Below, piece by piece: positions 12,401 through 25,400 of a stretch of 64,000 nt of DNA. Made by a program: the position numbers and the translations under genes. How positions within the stretch are numbered: position 1 is the first letter of the stretch; every line of letters begins with the position of its first letter. This DNA is from Tetrastigma voinierianum (Eukaryota; Streptophyta; Magnoliopsida; Vitales; Vitaceae). The stretch is taken from contig JAEQBH010000033.1 of NCBI GenBank assembly GCA_016808115.1, forward strand, positions 310,001-374,000, read 5' to 3'. Under the pieces are notes generated by a model. The model saw only the letters and a program-made list of their open reading frames with translations, searched no databases and was not told where the DNA came from.

Positions 12401-15400
12401 CTTCTATGATTTAATGGATATCTTCTGTTTGTTTCCTACTATGTGTGTGTCTAAACATATTGTTATCAAGCATCGAGAATCATGTATCAACTGCAAAATC
12501 CTCCCACCTCTCCCGACCCCCTCTACACCATCTAGGGATTTACACACATGGCAATTACTGTTTTTTTGGGGGTCAATTATGTGGCAAGGTAATGCTAGAT
12601 TATTGAGGATAGGAAGAGATCTTTGTTGCTCAAACTTGGGTGCGGATGTTGGATGCCATTACATATCTAAGAGTCGGATTCATCAATTCTTAAAATTTAG
12701 AATGCAGAGATACGGATGATAAGTATCCAAAATTTGGATAAGGGTGTGAGGGTGTGTTTGACAAAAATAATTGACCAGTGACAATATAATATATTTTTAT
12801 TATTTAATAAAGTAGCATGTTATAATATTTTTTATTATTTAATAAAGTAGCATATTATATTTAAATAATGTTTTAAAATATATTTATTATTCGTGTATTT
12901 TTGATAAAATATTTATTAAGTTAAAATATATTTATTATATATATTTAGATAAAATATATAAGTTATTATTCGTATATTTTATATAGTATTTATTTAATAA
13001 AGTAGCACAGTATATTAAAATAATGTTTTAGATAATGACATTATCTAAATATATATAATGTTTTTGTGAAATGAGAGAATAAAATAATGTTTTTCTTTTT
13101 TGAATGAGTGAGTGAGTAAAATACAGTATAGATCCTACCTATTTATATAGGTCATGAAGACACAAAAAGGAAACAAATAAAATACAAAAAAGCCGAAGAA
13201 AATAGCGCATAAAGAAATGATGAGATAAATCGTATCATCATGTTAATATCTTACGATTTCTCAACAACACTCCCCCTCAAGGTGGAGCATATAGGTCATA
13301 TGGACCAAGTTTGTTACATATGTACTTAACTAGGAGAAGGTCCGTCGGAGAGGGTCCGTCATAAAGGGTCCACTAGAGAAGGTCCGCCAAAGAGGGTCCG
13401 TCAGAGAAGGTCCTACGAAGAAAATCCTCTAGAGAAGATCCGCCGGAGAAGGTTCACCGGAGAAGGTCCATGGGAGAAGATCTGTAGGAGAGGATCCATT
13501 TGAGAGGGTCTGTCAGAGAAGGTCCAACGGAGAAGGTCCGTCAGAGAAAATCCGTCTGAAAAGGTCTAACGGAGAAGGTCCAATGGAGAAGGTTCGACGG
13601 AGAAGATCCGATAGAGAAGATCCATCGGAGAAGGTCCAACGAAGACGATTCGTCGGAGAAGGTCCGATGGAGAAGATCCGCCGGAGAAGGTCCGTCTAAT
13701 AAGATCAGACGGAGAAGGTCTGACAAAGAAGATCTGAAGGAGAAGGTCCACCAGAAAAAGTTCGCCAGAAAAGATGGCAACTGAAGAAGGTCCGATGGAG
13801 AAGATGGCTGCCGGAAAAAGGGCTCACTCCATAACCAACCATGGCTATGATACCATGTGAAATGAGAGAAGAAAAAAATGATTTTCTTTATTGAATGAGT
13901 GAGTGAGTAAAATACAGTGTAGGTCCTACCTATTTATATAGGTCATGAAGACACAAAAAGGAAACAAATAAAATACAAAAGGAAAGAAAATAAGGTGCAA
14001 GAAAGGAAGGAGATAAATCAGAGAATATCATAAGAATATCTTATGATTCTCAATAGTTTTAAAATATATTTATTATTTATTTAGATAATGTTATAAAATA
14101 TATTTATTATTTATGTCTAGATTAGTTATTATCCATATATTTTAAACCTATTTTTTTTATTTGGTAGCTCTTAATCCTATTTTTCCTATTGTGTATCCGA
14201 ACGTGCTGTGTCAGGTGGTCGACATTGTGTGCTTCATAGGAAGAGATCCATTGATGATCCGTAAGCTATTTTTTTATTTATTTTCTGGGGCATTTTTACA
14301 AATCATCCTTCAAAGATTCTTCTCGAGATCGATCCTGCTAGAGTGAAGAATGGTATTCAGTTAGGAGGAAATCTATTTTTAGAAAAATTAGATCCCTCTC
14401 CCTGTAGAAAGCCCCAAGCTTGAGTCGAATTGTTGTTCACTGGGTAACCCTGGGTAGATGGGGATTGGTTGATAGTTCGTAGATACTAGTGAAATCCTCA
14501 TTTCCTTTTATTATTTGTTTTTCTCGTCACGAGGTGGAGTCCTAACTTTTCTGTGGTTTGGTAGCAAAGTATGTCCTCCGTGGATTTAGCAACCTTCCGG
14601 TGGGCGTGCACTCACTATTATTTTTTCTTTTCGTGCCTTGGAGTTGCGAATAGTAATTTTCTCGTAAGATTACCGAGATGTGTTTTCCGTTGGGTTTTGC
14701 TTCTATTGAGTATTGTTTTATTGTGACCGGGCAAAATGTATTTTAAGCCTCTTTTCTTCTTTTCGTTCACCTGCTGACATTTCATTATTCGTGACGTGAT
14801 TTTCTTTTCATTTGTTTAATATCAATAAGATTTTCTCCTCATATTGACTTGTTGGAATTACTGGTCATTATATTAACGAATGAGAGAAATGTTCGCTTAA
14901 AAAAAATTTGAGGCTCTATGGGAAGTTATTTGATCAAATGATACCCTTCGTTATTTCATGCCGTAAGTGTCAATTTCACTCAGGTTTTCAAGTGAAAATT
15001 ACCAAACTTCGCCAATCGCTCACCTGGCCAAGAAGTACAATATATTGCGGTTTCTCAATTTTTCATTGCTCTTAAATATTTGCTTCCTTTTCCATAGCAA
15101 ACATTAATATGTGAAGCAAACTATCAGATATTAAATGATATCAGAATTTTAGATATTATTGGTTGATCATTCTAATCTCATACTTTTTTTGCAGTAAATA
15201 CTTTTTTTAACATTCCTGATGTGAAAACTAACAGGTGTCTCTGAGTGGTCATTTGTTTGACTGGGCCGATAAATGAAGCTGATATTATTGAAGCAGCCGG
15301 TGGTTCCTTTCAGTTAGTTAAGTGTCAAGTGGGTCAAAGTGCAAATGCTATCTCATGCTCAGAACTTGAAGTAAGTAAACCTTCAGCTGGTTCTACTCTG

Positions 15401-16449
15401 AAATAGAAAATGTTGCCATGTTGATATAAATTTTCCAGATACCAATACTTTTCTAAGCAACGACAGGAGTTTCTCGACAAAAAAAAAAAATCTTAAACAT
15501 TAAATATTCAAGTACATCTTCAATAAGTTACTTGCACCCCGGTTTCATTGCTGAGGAGTTAATCTTCTTTAGACGATTGACGAAACCTAGAGGGAGACTC
15601 AATAGAGGAGGAGGTTGTGGTTCATCTAAGCTATTATGCAGGCTATTTGCTTTGACGAGTGCTAAGGCATCCATCCAAGAAGATATTTATGGTTGAGTCA
15701 TGGAAATATATCTATAGTCTCAGGATTCTCTGGATATCTCTTTCAGCAAGTTCTTGTCAGCTTTTAGTATTGTTGGATTTGGGATCAAAATGTCCCTTTT
15801 ATCGAGGCACAGATCTTAGCCTTGCTAATGCTTCAGCATCGCAAAGGAGTCAGGTTTCAAAAAATTATGTGAGTAATGTAATAATAGTGTTTGGAGCCAG
15901 AGGAGAGGATCATTAGGTCTGGAGGTAAGGAGTTTCCTAGAGGGTCTTAGTTAAGAAACAAGAATTTGTGTGGATATTCTCCTCTCAATTTGTTGGGAAA
16001 CTTGTATCGTCTTGAGCTTTCGGTATTTGCTCCTTCCCTCTACTAGGTAAGAAGTCCTATTTTGGGGAGTGAAGATATTTTTATTTCTTTTTGTTTCAAT
16101 TATCCTTCATTTTCTTTAAATTTCAAAGCACGTAAAATACACACATCCCATGATTGCCATCTCTCATAGTAAAAGAGGAGTGGCATTCTGGTTAAAACAC
16201 TCTTGGTTATTTAAATTCACTCCAAATTTATAATTCCTACAAGAATGCTATTTACTTAATCTTTTGAAAAAAAATGGAAATGAGTAAGCTGTCCTTGTTA
16301 GTTCACAAACCACCTTATCAAGATTGCCCATTGTTCTATATTATCATAAAATTCTGTACTAATACTTATTATCGAATATCACTCAGAGTATATTTTTAAT
16401 TCATATCAATATAGCTATTATATTTTAAGCTCACATGATCAGAATTTTA

Positions 16450-16485
<36 letters not shown>

Positions 16486-19400
16486 TCTCAAGTTGAACTA
16501 AATATGAAAACCTCTTTTGCTGTTTTTCATTTTTAAATTTTTGAAAAAACAGTATCTGGTTCATGTATTGCATATTTTAGGAATGATATTTATCATAATT
16601 TCTGCTTGTAAAGAGAAAAGGAATTCTCTGATTTCATTGATTAATAATATAAGGGAATACACATATATATACACAACAATAACAACATAAGAGGATGAGA
16701 AAGGAAACAAAATTAGAATAGAATAAGGAAATTGAAGAAGAATAGAAAAAGGAAAAGAATTCAAGTCCTAATAGGAAACTAATTCTCAATACTCCCCCTT
16801 AAGGTGGAGCATACAAGTCATATGTACCAAGCTTGACACAGATATACTTAATCCTAGGACCTCTAAGCAACTTAGTGAAATTGTTTGCTATTTGGTCATT
16901 TGATTGGCGAAACTAGTAGTCACGCATCCTGATGCAATCTTTTCTCTAATGAAGTGGTAGTCCACTTCAATGTGCTTGGTCCTCTCATGGAAGATTGGGT
17001 TAGATGCAATATGTAAGGCTGCTTGATTATCACAAATGAGCTTTATCTTATCATCCTTCCTGAATCTTATCTCTTGGAGGAGATGTTTTAGCCATATTAG
17101 TTCACACATCGCCAAAGTCATAACTTGATCCTCAGCTTCAACACCAAATATGACTACTACATCATGTTTCTTACTCTTCCAAGATATTAGGTTACCTCCA
17201 ATAAACACACAATACCCTGAAGTAGCGCGTCTCTCTATGGGTGAGTATGCCCAGCTTGCATCACTATAAGCAACAATACGGTATGACCTTTGTTAGCATA
17301 CAACACACTTTGGCCTAGTGTTCCTTTAACATAATAGAGGATATGGATTACACTATCATAAGGTGATTGTACGAACAAGCTTGACATTCAAATCCATTGG
17401 AGTGTCTACAGGCTTACTATCCAACATACATGTTTCTTCCAAGATATCGAAGGTATACTTCCTTTGAGAAATAACCACATTGGAATTAGATTGAGCTATC
17501 TTAATGCCTAAAAAATTGTAGAAACTAAGAGAAGAAGAGTTAGAGGAATGAATTCCTTGTATTTTCCATTGAGTCGTCATACATATATATACAAGAAGGT
17601 TAGGCTATATAATAGGTAAGATGATCTACTCTTCCTAAATGGTTACAACCCTATAAGTAAAGTATCCAATAAGATACAAACTAATATGTTAACGTATACA
17701 TACTATAACATACTCTCAAGTTAGAGCATAGATGTTAATCATGCCCAACTTGTCAGATTGCAATCTAATCCGGGTTCCACTTAGGTCTTTAGTAAGATAT
17801 CACCTAATTGTTCTTCAATCATCACGTATTCTCAGAAATCAAACCGAGTTGTATTTTCTCACGGACGAAATGACAATCTATCTCTATGTGTTTAGTTTGT
17901 TCATGGAAAACAGGATTAGAGACAATATGAAAGGCAACTTGGTTGTCACACTAGAGCTTTGTTGGGACTGAGGTTTTAATACCGACTTTCGCTAAAAGTT
18001 GATGGAGCCACATAATCTCACATGTAGATTGTGTCATTGCTCTATACTCAAATTCTGCACTAGATCGAGAGACAACGCTCTGTTTCTTATTCTTTCATGA
18101 AACTAGATTCTCTCCAACAAACACATAATAACCTGAAGTAGACCTTCTATCTTCCTGATCCTCGCCTAATCAGATCCATACTTAAACACTCAGTTCATTA
18201 TGCCCATGATTACTGTGATAAATAAAGACATCCTGTGGCTCATATTTCAAGTAGCATAGAATCTATTCTACAATCGCCCAATGATCAACTGTTGGAGAAG
18301 ACATGTATTGGCTTGCAACACTAACAGAGTATGCAATATCAGGGCGTGTTACTGTAAGCTAATTCAGATTCACTACCAGCCTTCTATATCTCTCAGGATC
18401 TTCAAACAATTCGCCTTCTCTAGTAAGATGTAGGCTTTGTGTCATAGGGGACTAACATGACTTTGTTGCCAATTTTCCTGTTTCAGACAATAGATCCAGC
18501 ACATTTCTTTTAAGATAAGAAGATTCCACGTTTGCTCCTCATAACTTCAACACCTGCCAAGATTTTAAAGATTCTAAGTCCTTTCAGGTGAAATTTTCCA
18601 CAGTTAAAGAACTTAAGTGAAGATGTACCTTCCATATCATTCTCGATAACGATAATATCATCAACATACACAACTAACAAAGATATACTCCTGAGAATTT
18701 CAGCATAGATTGACTGATTGGCTTCTTCGCAGGCCAATTCTTAGTCACTTCACTAAACTTGCCAAACCACAGACTGGACTCATTTGGCCATAGCACGATT
18801 TTCTGAGACGAAAAACTCACTCAATCCCCTAAGCAACAAACTCGTAGTTGCTCCGGCTAAACCTCTTCGCAAGATCCCCACGAAGAAAGGCTTTCTTTAA
18901 TGTCAAGTTGATGGAGGTCCCAAAATACGAGTGGTCATGGTGAGATATAAACAGCTTGAATAGGTCAACTCGGCAACCGAGAAAGGTATTGTATCAATCC
19001 ACCCTATAAGTCCGGGCATACCTTTAGCAACAAGACGAGCCTTCAACCTAGCAACGGATCCATCTAGATTAACCTCACTAGAAACACCCATCGACAACCA
19101 AGGCTTTCTTCCCAACAAGTAAATGCACCAAGTCCCAAGTACCATTATCAGTCAAGGCATCCATCTCCTCTATCATAGCACTACACCAACCAGGATGAGC
19201 TAAGGCTTCAGAAACTTTGTTAGGCAATGAAATAGAGTCAAATGATGCAATAAATGAACAAGAATTGGATGACAAATGGTTATAAGATCCAAAGGAGGAG
19301 ATTGGATGAGTACACTAACGCACTGCTAATAAGAGCAATAGAAGGTCACTACTAAGAACGGCAGATCTGGAGACATCGGCACTAAGGGAGTGCTCGAGAC

Positions 19401-22400
19401 TAGGGGTGAAGGCCGAAAGCATAAGACTGAAAGTGATAAGGCTTTGTCGAGGTGGAACAAAGGTACACGGGCGAGGCAAGGGTATAAACGAAAGTTAAAT
19501 CATCATCCTCCCCGACTAGTTTGATGTGGTCAAGAAAAAGGGGTATTCTCAAGAAAATGATCAAGAGGAAACCACAAAATTTCGTAAGACTAGGACAATA
19601 ACACCTATACCCCTGAACTCAAGAGTAACCAAGGAAGATACACTAACGACTTAAATGAGTTTAGAAACATGCGAACAAACATCTCAATTACAATAAGTAC
19701 ACCCAAATACCCGAGGCGCAAATGGAAACAAAGATTTATGTGGAAAGAGGGTTTGAAACGGAGTGGCCTAATCCAAGACAGAGGAAGGCATCCGATTAAT
19801 TAAAAAACAGGTAGTGGAAACAACATCGGCCCATAAATGCTTAGGCATGTGCATTTGAAATAATAGAGCCCGAGTTGTTTCAAGAAGGTATATATTTTTT
19901 CTTTTAGCAACTCCATTCTGAGAAGAAGTATCGACACAAGATGTCTAATGAAGGATGTCATTCACATGAATGACCAAATCGTTCGTACATATATTTTCGC
20001 ATTATTATTTCTAGATTTTGAACGAAATAGAGGAATCGAGTCTTAATTTCAAACATAAAAGGCACGAAGTGAGAAATAATTCTAATTCGCTTTTCATTAA
20101 ATATAACTACAAGCTCGTTCGAATAATCATCAACAAACGTAACAAAATAACGAAACCTAGTTGAGGACACAATTGGACATGGACCCTACACATCCGAATT
20201 GACTAACTCAAAAGGAGCACCAACTAGTTTATTGACTCTAGGACGAGAACTAAGACGATGATGTTTTGAAAATTGACAGGATTCACAATCTAAGGACGAC
20301 AAACTCGAAAACTGGGGACACAATTTCTTCAATAGTGGAAGAGAGGGATGGCCCAATCTGCAATGAGTCTTAAATGGTGTAGTAACCCTAGAATAGGCAA
20401 ATGTGTCTCGTTATCAGTAGGATGAAAATGTAGACCTGTTGCACTCACGTCCTATACCAATAATCTACTTCATTATAAGAACCTGAAGAGCATTTATAAT
20501 CGTGAAAGAATGAGACACAACATTTAAAAGCTCGAGTTAGTTTGCTCACAGATACCAAATTAAAAGAAAAATTAGGTAAACTCAAGACAGATGATAAGGG
20601 AATAGGAGTGAGAAAAATGGTGTCTGAACCAAGAACACAGGACTGTGACCCATTTGCCAAAGTTATAATGGAAGGTGAAGATTGTGAACTGAATGAAATG
20701 ACCAACACCCATTACGTGATACGGGTCTGTGAATCAATGACCCATTCGGAGGACGAAGAAGAGACTAGGGCATGTACTCGTTGTTTGATTCAACGATACC
20801 AGAATGTATACTTAGATTGCAATGATTTCTGCATGTAGGAACCTAATGAGCCCGTCACAGAGAATTGACCGAATGATCAAATGCCTCAAGAGAGGAAGCC
20901 ACGTATGATTGGAATTCGACCTCGGCGATGCAGCTTTCTCATAATCTCGTGATCACACGCCCACTACGGCAAAGAATAACACACAACCACTCCAAATTGC
21001 CTTTAGCCATACTCTCGGGGCCACTATTTCGTGATATGCTTTCCGACTACCACTCAAGCTGACGGTCGTTATAACGCCCATCTAGGAAGATGGTGAGCAT
21101 GTGAGATACTTCAGGCGGAGTGATTTAATCTAACTGCTTTCTGAGAGAAGAAACTCAGATCGACGTAATCTACATCTTAACAGAATCACGCTGTAGTGAG
21201 GCGATCAGAAGCCCATCATTGCCATCTTTTCCCACTAATCTTGCTGGAACTTAACATCTAGACTAAAGGGTAAGGGCACATTTAGTTCCTCATGTCTTTT
21301 TATAGTCTATAAAAAATTCCGTAAGCGACAAACCTTGTTTCTCACAACGATAAAAGACTTCACACACATTGAAGATGCAAGAAATATTTCCCTTTCCAGA
21401 ATACACAAATTCCAAATAATCCAATAACTCCTTAACAAACTCACAATGATTAATGAGAGTATGTACTTTACCATCAATGGAATTACAACTTTGGAGAAAG
21501 AGACTGCGCATCATCCTTCAAATTATCGTCCTCAATCATTACAGGAGGTCCTCGCAAAGGACTCGGGCCATACTTAATGCTCCTTAAGTAGAGGTAGAAT
21601 GTTTTACTCCAATCCAAGTAATTGGGACAATCAGTTTGTCCTCCGTGATCTCGACACCATCGCACCACTTCGTCTGGAACAGTTTATCCGTCACCACCTA
21701 ATAGAAGTCATGAAAGTAGCATCAGGCCAAAGTACCATCACAAATCGAGATTCAAAAAATACGCGTAAACTCCTAGGGTATCAGGTCGGCCGGACACAAA
21801 ATCACCAAATACGCATCCAGTACCAAACACGAGAACCACAGACTGGGAGGTTCATTACGCCTGACCGACACCCCGGAAGAGAGGTCAAGCTGCAACAGCT
21901 CACACACCCCACTACGACGCATGCGGATCTTCACCGAACAAAGGTGGCGATGCGTGAGCTTCATGCGTGGTTTCCTGGCCACCGGATTTTAGTGTGCCTG
22001 CCGGCGGTGGCAAAGCTTCGTCGACTGGTGAGATCCCACTCTCCCTCGACATGGGTGTTTCAAAAACACCTCACAACCTCAGCACTCCTAAAACTCCGCC
22101 AAAAGCAAATAAAAACTTCCCAATACGAGCCCCAGCTTTGATACCATGTAGAAACTAAGAGAAAAAGAGTTGGAGGAATGAATTCTTTGTATTTCCATTA
22201 AGTCATCATACATATATATACAAGAAGGTTAGGTTATACAATAGGTAAGATGATGTATTCTTCCTAAATGGTTACAACCCTATAAGTAAAGCATCCTAAT
22301 AAGATACAAACCAATATGTTAATGCGCATACATACTATAACAAAAAGAGTTTGCTTCTATAAGTCTTTATCCGAAAAGTGGCTCAAGATGTCAGTTTTAT

Positions 22401-25400
22401 TTCCAATCAATCGTATCGGGATCACTGCACAATGTCATCCACATGAACAACCAAGTAAATGCAATGCCTCGAAGAGGTATGATGATAGAAAACTGAATAG
22501 TTTGCTATTCTTCGAATCATGCCAAACTCTAAAACCACTAAGCTAAATCGATCAATCCAAGATAAAGGAAATTGTTTTAAACTATATAAGGGACGGCGCA
22601 GCCTACACACCAAATTGGACTTCCCCTAAGCAACAAAACCTAGTGGTTGCTCCTTATATACCTCTCCTACAAGATTAAGATGAACTCCGTCTGAGGCACG
22701 CTGAAAGTGAGCCACACGCCCACGTGCATTTGCACGCAGCGAGTGGGGAGACCGCGATGTGGAGACTCGGATGTCGGAGATCCTTCCTCCGATGGGTAGG
22801 TTAGGTTCCAGCGAGTTTGGTCAGGGGCTCGCCGGCTGGAGATAGGGTTGTCTGAAAATTTTGTCGGCGATGAGGGGATCCGATGTTAGCAGAGGCTTCC
22901 GAATGGTTTCACGATGAAATCGATGCACCGAACGGTATACATCCACTAGATAGGTTGCCGGAAATACCATACGCCAAACTTCTAACCCTAATTCTAATCT
23001 CTTTTGCCTGATAATTATGTAAAGAAAAAATTAATTCTCTGATTTTATTGATTAATAATACAAGGGAATACACATATTGTTACACAATAGAAGAGGAGAA
23101 AGGAAACTTAAGAAGAATAGAAAAGGAAAATAATCCAATTCCTATTCGGAAACTAATCCTTAACATCCATAATGACAAGTTGACCTTCTTACATGGGCCA
23201 TCTAATTGCTTTGAACAGGTTGGAGCAGATGATAATGTAGTTCTTCATCAAATTATTGATTCTTTAATGTCTATTGCCAATCCAAGTGAAAATCATGGAT
23301 GTATATATAAAGAAACAAATAAGATTTCATTGAAGGTTGGTAAAGCCATGGAGAGAGGAAACAGGAAGGAGTTAGATGATAAAGAGAAACCGGCAGTGCT
23401 GATTCTTGGAGCTGGCCGGGTCTGTCAACCAGTTGCCGAAGCTCTGGCCACAGCTGGAAGTGTTTCTTCTCGTCAATTATTTAACATGTGCCAGGAATTT
23501 GATTTTGAAGGGCAGAGTGATGTTCGAGTTATTGTTGCTTCTCTCTACCTAAAGGATGCAGAAGAGGTATGATTTAGATGACAGATAAGCAATCTTCAAC
23601 TTTGCTCAAATTTCAGCTTCGTTGTTGTATTCTACAAATATCATTGCTCTCATCTTTTCACTAATATTAGGGAGTCTAAGAGTGCATTTCAGAGTGTTTC
23701 GATTTCATGTTATTTAAGTTGAGGTACTTCCTCTAGAAACATTTTCAGAAGAATCACCTATCAAGTACTTTTTCAGGAAACATTGCAAATGATTTTCAGG
23801 TTTTTTTAAGTACTTTCTAAATTATGTCAAGTGTTTGATTTTTCTCCAAGTTTGTTTTTCTTACCGTGGAAAGTTTTTTCTAAAACCACTGTCAAATAGA
23901 TTTTATCTGTCCTGTGGACATGCATATATGAAATGTCACATGTCAACAACCCATTAATTCTAAACAAAACTAGGAAAATGCTTCATGAGATTTAGATTTT
24001 TTTTTTTTTTTTTGTGAACTGCTGTGTTAGAGAGAAGTGATTTTTTTTTTATGTAAACATAACACCAATGCCAAAATACATACATGCATATTGTTTTCAT
24101 ACACTTAGCTCTGGTATGGGCGTTGCCTTTGTGTATCTTTATAATTACACTTATATGCCTCCAGATCTAATCTCTGTCCTGGTCTACTGCATTTGAAAAT
24201 TCCAATTTGATATTAGAAGATCTAGTGCAGATCATTGAAATATTAGACAACTGACTGCAGATTATTGAAGGTCTCCCAAATGCAACCGCAATTCAGCTTG
24301 ATGTGACAGATCATGAAAATCTTCATAAGTATATTTCACAGGTAGAGCTCTTTTTTGGAACTTATAGTTTATATATTTTGTTGTATCATAACTTCCATTG
24401 AGCAAGGCTTTGGATGGACATTATGTGAATATCTTTTAAACCTAATTATCAAATTCTATAAACAAATAAACATACATTGATATAGGCACACCTCCCTAGG
24501 AAACTCAAAATGTTATCTACCTATGTCGTGATGATACTTGACCAGCACACTTTCATGTTGATTACTTGGCAAATATTAATCAGATATTTGTTTTGGTAGT
24601 ACTTTGATATAAACTCTTTGTTCACAGTACCTCCTTGCATCTTTTTTTCTTGGCAATGTTGATATTTAGGTGGTCTTGATTAAGTCTTTTGTTGTCCGTG
24701 TGTTTTGTTGATCATATGCAGGTTGAGGTTGTTATAAGTCTGCTGCCTCCTAGTTGCCATTTTATTGTAGCAAATGCTTGTATTGAGGTACCATACGCTT
24801 TCTTCACTTTATTGTCACCACTCGTCAGTAGCATAATTAATATTTTCTAGCTGCACATCAATGTCAGCAATGCCACTGAACTACAGTTAAATAATGAGCA
24901 TTTTGAGTAGATAACACAATGATCATAATGATAGTGAACCTTGGAGCAGACCAGAAGAAGATAATTTAATATCTTTAAATTATAGTAACAGGGGAGGCTT
25001 TATGTTTTGAAGAAAGAGGGGTTTAAGAGCTAACGACAATAAACTTCTGGAAAAACAGCAAAATTTTATGAAGAAAGGGTGATAAAACTTTGGGTAGGAG
25101 AAATAGAGGTGCAACCTTATACTGAAAGGGAAGATTGTAGGAGTTCAAGCCTCCACCAACTCAAACAAATTAGAGAGGAGTAGCTGGTGAAAAGAAATTG
25201 GAAAGATTTTATTTAAGCGTAAATAAGCTTGATATACATTGTTGGTCCTCTACCTGATTACGAAAGAATTTAGATCGATTGGTAGCTTAACACAGTATCA
25301 AAGCCTTGATTTTAGATCAATTGCTCTTACAATGTTCTGATGCTGAAAACTAGGAAGTGAAATCAATGTAAAATTCATTGGTCTAAATGAATTTCCTTTT

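Larger units (their letters stand above)
4884..15370 (+). other. LKR-domain exon block (frame-broken)
   Basis: Eleven exons encode the N-terminal LKR region, recognisable from WERRVPLTPSHCARLL (exon 1), SLGYSTPFLSLGASYMYSSL (exon 4), SLGAQEIFKLLPHTF (exon 5), VFQVYGCVVTSQDMV (exon 6), ITCDIGGSLEFVNQTTSI (exon 8) and VDILPTEFAKE (exon 9). Exons 4-9 read cleanly and join in phase. The end of exon 1 (about 5115-5140) has local gains; exon 2 has about three indels near 5254, 5280 and 5310; exon 3 lacks a G near 5453 and an A near 5465; exon 10 is scrambled at about 12060-12120 but recovers at AHLRRACIAHRGAITPLYEY; exon 11 shifts near 15270 and recovers at the AAGGSFQLVKCQVGQ segment. The encoded residues around the indels stay family-like, which points to recent damage or sequencing error. 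Confidence 0.8.

Noticed and set aside
13333..13766. CRISPR array
   Set aside because: Contiguous diverged 14-nt units without spacers, in a plant retroelement.
13541..13780. Serine/leucine-rich repeat proteins on the minus strand
   Set aside because: The 14-nt array lacks stops in several frames at once; the period is not a multiple of three, so these are not coding.
21599..22158. Plus-strand 180-residue ORF near 22 kb
   Set aside because: Antisense to the gag/leader of the minus-strand copia element.
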